DNA of 10,228 bases from positions 1-10,228 of the forward strand of contig JAOUGB010000046.1 in assembly GCA_029857875.1 (NCBI GenBank), read 5' to 3'. Shown here piece by piece: positions 7,268 to 10,228 of the stretch. The DNA is from Desulfobacteraceae bacterium (lineage in GTDB: Bacteria; Desulfobacterota; Desulfobacteria; Desulfobacterales; UBA11574). The position numbers and the translations under genes are program-made. The notes beneath the pieces were generated by a model that searched no databases, was not told where the DNA came from, and was given only the letters and a program-made list of their open reading frames with translations. How positions within the stretch are numbered: position 1 is the first letter of the stretch; the number at the start of each line of letters is the position of its first letter.

Positions 7268-7306
7268 GCGTTTTATTAACCTTTTATATAGAGGAGGATT
7301 AATTCA

Positions 7307-9070
7307 ATGGCTTACAATGCAGTAGAAATGCAAGACTGGCAGATATCCGAAGCCGCCGAAGAGAACATGCCCACTCCCGATGAATGGGCGGAAAAGCTCG
7401 GCATTCAAAAGAACGAAATTCTGCCCATGGGAAGATTGTGCAAGCTGGACTTCATGAAAATCATGAACCGGCTTAAGGACGAGCCGGACGGCAAGTACAT
7501 TGAAATAACTGCAATTACCCCTACACCGCTGGGTGAGGGTAAAAGCACCACCACCATTGGCCTCATGGAAGGTCTGGGTAAGCGGGGAAAGAATGTGGGC
7601 GGTTGTATTCGTCAACCCTCGGGTGGACCTACAATGAATATTAAGGGTAGCGCAGCCGGCGGCGGCAATGCCCTTATTATTCCATTGACAGAATTTTCCA
7701 TGGGTCTGACCGGTGACATCAACGACATCATGAACGCCCACAACCTGGCCATGGTGGCCTTGAACGCCAGAATGCAGCATGAGCGCAACTACAATGACGA
7801 GCAGTTAGCCAGGCTTACCAAGATGAGGCGCCTTGACATCGATCCCAAGCGAGTGGAGATGGGTTGGATAATGGACCTTTGTGCTCAGGGCCTGAGAAAC
7901 ATCGTCATGGGCCTGGGGGGACGCATGGACGGCTTTATGATGCAGTCAGGCTTCGGCATCGCGGTAAGCTCCGAGCTCATGGCAATTCTCTCCATTGTTC
8001 GTGATCTGGCCGACCTGCGCGAAAAGCTGAACAACATTACCGTTGCTTTTGACAAGGCGGGCAAGGTAGTAACCACCAAAGATCTGGAAGTGGGTAACGC
8101 CATGACCGCCTGGATGGTCAACACCATCAACCCCACATTGTGCTCTACGGTTGAATATCAGCCACTTATGGTACATGCCGGGCCCTTTGCCAATATTGCC
8201 GTGGGCCAGTCTTCCATTATCGCCGACCGGGTCGGTCTCAAGATGTTTGACTACCACCTGACCGAGTCCGGTTTTGGTGCTGACATCGGTTTTGAAAAAT
8301 TCTGGAACGTCAAATGCCGTTACAGCGGTCTGAAACCACATGTATCGGTTCTTACAACCACTATTCGCGCACTCAAGATGCACGGCGGAGGGCCAAAGGT
8401 GGTTGCCGGTATAGCCCTGCCTAAAGAGTATACCAAAAAGGATATGGGCTTGCTGGAAAGCGGCATTCCAAATATGGTGCACCACATTAATACCATCCGG
8501 ATGTCCGGAATTAACCCGGTGGTCTGCATCAACTGCTTCCATACCGACACCAAGGAAGAGATTGCCTTGGTGCGCAAGTATGCGGAGGAAGCTGGTGCCC
8601 GCTGTGCGGTGTCTACCCACTGGGCCGACGGTGGCGACGGCGCCCTGGAATTTGCCGATGCGGTTATCGAAGCCTGTAAAGCAGAACCGAAATTCGAGTT
8701 CCTCTATCCGTTAGAAACGAAGCTGCGTGACCGGGTCGACCTGATTGCCAGAAACGTTTACGGTGCCGACGGTGTATCCTGGGCTCCTGAAGCTGAGGCC
8801 AAGGCCAAAATGCTCGAGAACGATCCCAAGTACGATGATTACACAACCATGATGGTCAAGACACACCTGTCTCTGACCCATGATCCGTCGATCAAGGGAA
8901 CACCCAAGGGATGGACTTTGCCGATTCGCGACGTGCTGATCTTCTCCGGGGCCAAGTTTCTCTGCCCCTGCTGCGGTGCCATCAGCCTGATGCCCGGAAC
9001 CAGCTCCAACCCGGCCTTCAGAAATGTAGATGTGGATGTGAAAACCGGCAAGGTTACGGGACTGTTCTAA
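7307..9070 (+). CDS. fhs: Formate-tetrahydrofolate ligase (10-formyl-THF synthetase), divergent form
   Basis: The 587-residue cytoplasmic enzyme joins formate to tetrahydrofolate with ATP, or runs in reverse to release formate and ATP. It is the entry step of the methyl branch of the Wood-Ljungdahl pathway and a source of formyl groups. It aligns with the clostridial enzyme along its whole length. Landmarks are the P-loop [11 protein letters not shown] (71-81), [10 protein letters not shown] (113-122), GPFANIA (292-298), [12 protein letters not shown] (350-361), Phe411 and Trp439 (28 residues apart, as in the folate-binding Phe and Trp of the Moorella enzyme), and the C-terminal GKVTGLF. It departs from the usual signatures KGGAAGGGY and VATVRALK. 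It also has Gln103 after the conserved Arg102, His412 after Phe411, and a CPCC cluster at 553-556. A strong GAGGAGG (7291-7297) sits nine bases before the ATG. The gene is richer in G/C at third positions than its neighbours, suggesting high expression. It is monocistronic, with a terminator at 9103-9135. Confidence 0.93.
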   Translation: MAYNAVEMQDWQISEAAEENMPTPDEWAEKLGIQKNEILPMGRLCKLDFMKIMNRLKDEPDGKYIEITAITPTPLGEGKSTTTIGLMEGLGKRGKNVGGCIRQPSGGPTMNIKGSAAGGGNALIIPLTEFSMGLTGDINDIMNAHNLAMVALNARMQHERNYNDEQLARLTKMRRLDIDPKRVEMGWIMDLCAQGLRNIVMGLGGRMDGFMMQSGFGIAVSSELMAILSIVRDLADLREKLNNITVAFDKAGKVVTTKDLEVGNAMTAWMVNTINPTLCSTVEYQPLMVHAGPFANIAVGQSSIIADRVGLKMFDYHLTESGFGADIGFEKFWNVKCRYSGLKPHVSVLTTTIRALKMHGGGPKVVAGIALPKEYTKKDMGLLESGIPNMVHHINTIRMSGINPVVCINCFHTDTKEEIALVRKYAEEAGARCAVSTHWADGGDGALEFADAVIEACKAEPKFEFLYPLETKLRDRVDLIARNVYGADGVSWAPEAEAKAKMLENDPKYDDYTTMMVKTHLSLTHDPSIKGTPKGWTLPIRDVLIFSGAKFLCPCCGAISLMPGTSSNPAFRNVDVDVKTGKVTGLF

Positions 9071-9102
9071 CAGCTTAAAATTAGTAGATTTGGTTAAACC
9101 CC

Positions 9103-9135
9103 ATGGGGCCCGAATAATTCGGGCCCCATTTTTTT
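9103..9135 (+). terminator. Intrinsic terminator of the ligase gene
   Basis: A perfect 12-base-pair stem, ATGGGGCCCGAA (9103-9114) with TTCGGGCCCCAT (9118-9129), closes on a three-base TAA loop. It is followed by seven T residues (9129-9135). It lies 32 bases after the ligase stop and is a textbook Rho-independent terminator for plus-strand transcription. The minus-strand reading lacks an equally long T-run but could still slow convergent transcription. Confidence 0.95.
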
Positions 9136-9277
9136 GCTTCAAAGTCAAAATTAATTGAATCGCAGACATATATAGCGTATTTCGAGGATTAATCCGCATG
9201 AGGCGGGTTAAGATCTTAAGGAATCGGCGCCCCATTCCACAGGATAGGCGCAGAAATTGGGCAATATGGGACGTTTT

Positions 9278-9766
9278 TCAGAGGTCTCTCAGGCTTTCAT
9301 AAAGCGCTATCCCAACTGTTGTGGATAGGTTCAAACACCGAATTTCTGATGTAATGGGGATATGGTAGGTGGCGTGTTTATATTCGAATATCATTTCTTC
9401 CGGAAGTCCCTTGGTTTCTGATCCGAAAATGAGAAAAAGTCTTTTTTGAAAAGGCATGGACCAAAAGGGAATGGACCCGTTTTTCGTAAACACTGCAACT
9501 TCTTCTTTTCCAGGTGCCATCTTATGGTGAAAACTCTTAAAATCATCCCAGACCGAAAGTTTGATTTTATGCCAGTAATCGAGACCTGCTCTTTTAAGTT
9601 CACGATTTCCAAGAGAAAAACCAAGGGGTTTTATCAAGTGAAGAAATGCGCCGGTGCCCAGGCAGGTGCGACCGATATTGCCGGTATTCCAGGGCACTTG
9701 CGGTTCCACTAAAACGACATGACGTTCAACTTTAGTGTTTGTTAAATTTTGAATAGGATAATTCAT
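9278..9766 (-). CDS. trmL: tRNA (cytidine(34)-2'-O)-methyltransferase, SPOUT family
   Basis: The 162-residue protein is a minimal SpoU/TrmL-type SPOUT methyltransferase. It uses S-adenosylmethionine to methylate the ribose of the wobble base (position 34), in Escherichia coli on tRNA-Leu isoacceptors. All three family motifs are present: EPQVPWNTGNIGRTC (21-35), LIFGSETKGLPEE (112-124), and IPITSEIRCLNLSTT (137-151) followed by VGIALYESLR. Together the last two form the trefoil knot and cofactor pocket. Length matches E. coli TrmL (about 157). It has a short N-terminal extension of about 13 residues before the first strand. The start ATG (9766-9764) overlaps the stop of the zinc-ribbon gene in an ATGA and has no Shine-Dalgarno of its own, so translation is probably coupled. 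It is convergent with the ligase gene. Confidence 0.9.
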   Translation of the reverse strand: MNYPIQNLTNTKVERHVVLVEPQVPWNTGNIGRTCLGTGAFLHLIKPLGFSLGNRELKRAGLDYWHKIKLSVWDDFKSFHHKMAPGKEEVAVFTKNGSIPFWSMPFQKRLFLIFGSETKGLPEEMIFEYKHATYHIPITSEIRCLNLSTTVGIALYESLRDL

Positions 9767-10080
9767 TTAGTATGCGTACCACAGTAAGGGCAGTATTCAA
9801 ACGTTTTCTCTAATGTTTTTCCACAATGATGACACGTCGTCTCTTTAATATCCGGCCAGGCACTGCTATATTCTTTTTTGAATTCATGTACCGTTCTTTC
9901 ACATCTTTCACACATGATGAACGGCTCTCCTTTTTTGACTCTTAAAATCGGAATGAAAAATAGATTAAAATAATGATCCACCCGTTTGTAGTAGGCCTGG
10001 TGAAGACCGCATACCGGACATTGTCTGGGGGTGTGGTCAAGTACTTTTATTTTCGGCGTAACGCCGGCAATCAAAAACAT
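9763..10080 (-). CDS. Small zinc-ribbon protein with two CxxC-pair modules
   Basis: The 105-residue protein has four CxxC pairs: Cys21/24 (CPVC), Cys57/60 (CERC), Cys83/86 (CHHC) and Cys97/100 (CPYC). The first two pairs likely bind one zinc and the last two a second, as in zinc ribbons. The start MFLIAGVTPKIKVLD and the segment YFNLFFIPILRVKKGEPFIMC (37-57) resemble the zinc_ribbon_15-type family, whose role is unknown to me. No membrane segment is convincing; FNLFFIPIL is short and typical of the ribbon fold. The start is supported by GAGGA five to six bases upstream of ATG 10080. Its ATGA overlap with trmL suggests one transcript, but a shared function is only inference. Confidence 0.85.
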   Translation of the reverse strand: MFLIAGVTPKIKVLDHTPRQCPVCGLHQAYYKRVDHYFNLFFIPILRVKKGEPFIMCERCERTVHEFKKEYSSAWPDIKETTCHHCGKTLEKTFEYCPYCGTHTK

Positions 10081-10105
10081 TTGGTCCTCAGTTAAAATTT
10101 TAGGT

Positions 10106-10130
10106 TCTTCTCCAATTTAGTTGGAGAAGA
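10106..10130. repeat. Inverted repeat between the four-helix-bundle gene and the zinc-ribbon gene
   Basis: TCTTCTCCAA (10106-10115) and TTGGAGAAGA (10121-10130) form a perfect 10-base-pair stem around a five-base loop. On the minus strand it follows the stop of the edge gene by about 20 bases and precedes the zinc-ribbon ATG by about 25. It is followed by CCTAAAATTTT rather than a T-run, so it could be a weak terminator, attenuator or operator. Confidence 0.55.
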
Positions 10131-10163
10131 GGGTCCAAGGATTCGAGGGGTCAAGGATTCAAG
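10131..10163. repeat. Two-unit direct repeat around CAAGGATTC
   Basis: GGGTCCAAGGATTCGAG (10131-10147) is followed at once by GGGTCAAGGATTCAAG (10148-10163), and a third GGGT begins after it. The units differ by one base deletion and one substitution. The second unit overlaps the final codons and stop of the minus-strand edge gene, so it contributes coding sequence. Confidence 0.6.
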
Positions 10164-10228
10164 GGTTTGTTTTCTAAAGACTTTATCAGCGCCTTTAACA
10201 TTCTTTCGATTTCTGCGATGTCTTTTTT
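10151..10228 (-). CDS. C-terminal end of a probable four-helix-bundle (S23-like) protein, truncated by the window
   Basis: The minus strand is open from the window edge to a TGA at 10153-10151, giving 25 residues. They contain the amphipathic segment IAEIERMLKALIKSLENK and end NKPLNP. This resembles the last helix and tail of four-helix-bundle proteins related to the 23S rRNA intervening-sequence protein, which commonly end in (E/I)xRMLxxLIKSL. The call rests on that short helix only. The family's function is not established. The stop falls in the direct repeat at 10131-10163. Confidence 0.5.
   Translation of the reverse strand, partial: KKDIAEIERMLKALIKSLENKPLNP

Noticed and set aside
7304..8620. 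Long antisense reading frames (158 and 224 codons) inside the ligase gene
   Set aside because: They lie opposite a clearly coding, G/C-third-position gene, show no domain-like sequence and have no ribosome site. They are mirror effects of its codon use.
9190..9219. Hairpin TAATCCGC/GCGGGTTA and palindrome TTAAGATCTTAA between the ligase terminator and trmL
   Set aside because: The stem is short with a G-T pair, has no T-run on either strand, and nothing ties it to a gene. It is probably chance in a 140-base convergent spacer.

Overview
The window looks like chromosomal DNA of an anaerobic bacterium of moderate G+C. My best guess is a sulfate reducer of the Desulfobacterales (Desulfobacterota). 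That guess rests on a divergent formate-tetrahydrofolate ligase, the style of the RNB-family nuclease, and a four-helix-bundle protein beside 'caaggattc' repeats. It is inference: no rRNA or other phylogenetic marker is present.

Layout. The left edge (1-183) carries the 3' end of an unidentified gene. A single-domain asparaginase-like gene (349-831) follows, closely bracketed by two inverted copies of a palindromic dispersed repeat (193-327 and 834-993). A short version of the same repeat lies at 1051-1073 and another at 3180-3208. An RNase II/R-type exoribonuclease runs on the minus strand (1095-3080); its promoter places the transcript start almost on the ATG. Diverging from it is a two-gene operon (3321-5078 and 5068-7074, overlapping by 11 bases). 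It encodes the two halves of a heterodimeric ABC exporter: one half has the degenerate Walker B, the other the degenerate signature motif. After a 232-base leader region with candidate promoters and a hairpin comes formate-tetrahydrofolate ligase (7307-9070), closed by a near-perfect intrinsic terminator (9103-9135). Convergent to it is a minus-strand pair coupled by an ATGA overlap: a small two-module zinc-ribbon protein (9763-10080), then a TrmL-type tRNA 2'-O-methyltransferase (9278-9766). The right edge (10151-10228) holds the C-terminal codons of a probable four-helix-bundle (S23-like) protein on the minus strand. Its stop codon lies inside a two-unit direct repeat.

How the parts relate. 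The genes are mostly independent housekeeping functions: RNA turnover, export, one-carbon metabolism and tRNA modification. There is no obvious multi-gene new pathway, defence island, prophage, CRISPR array, tRNA or rRNA. The least explained signal is the repeat family, with long and short forms that differ by an internal hairpin module, and its placement around the asparaginase-like gene. The second is the set of substitutions in the ligase signature motifs.
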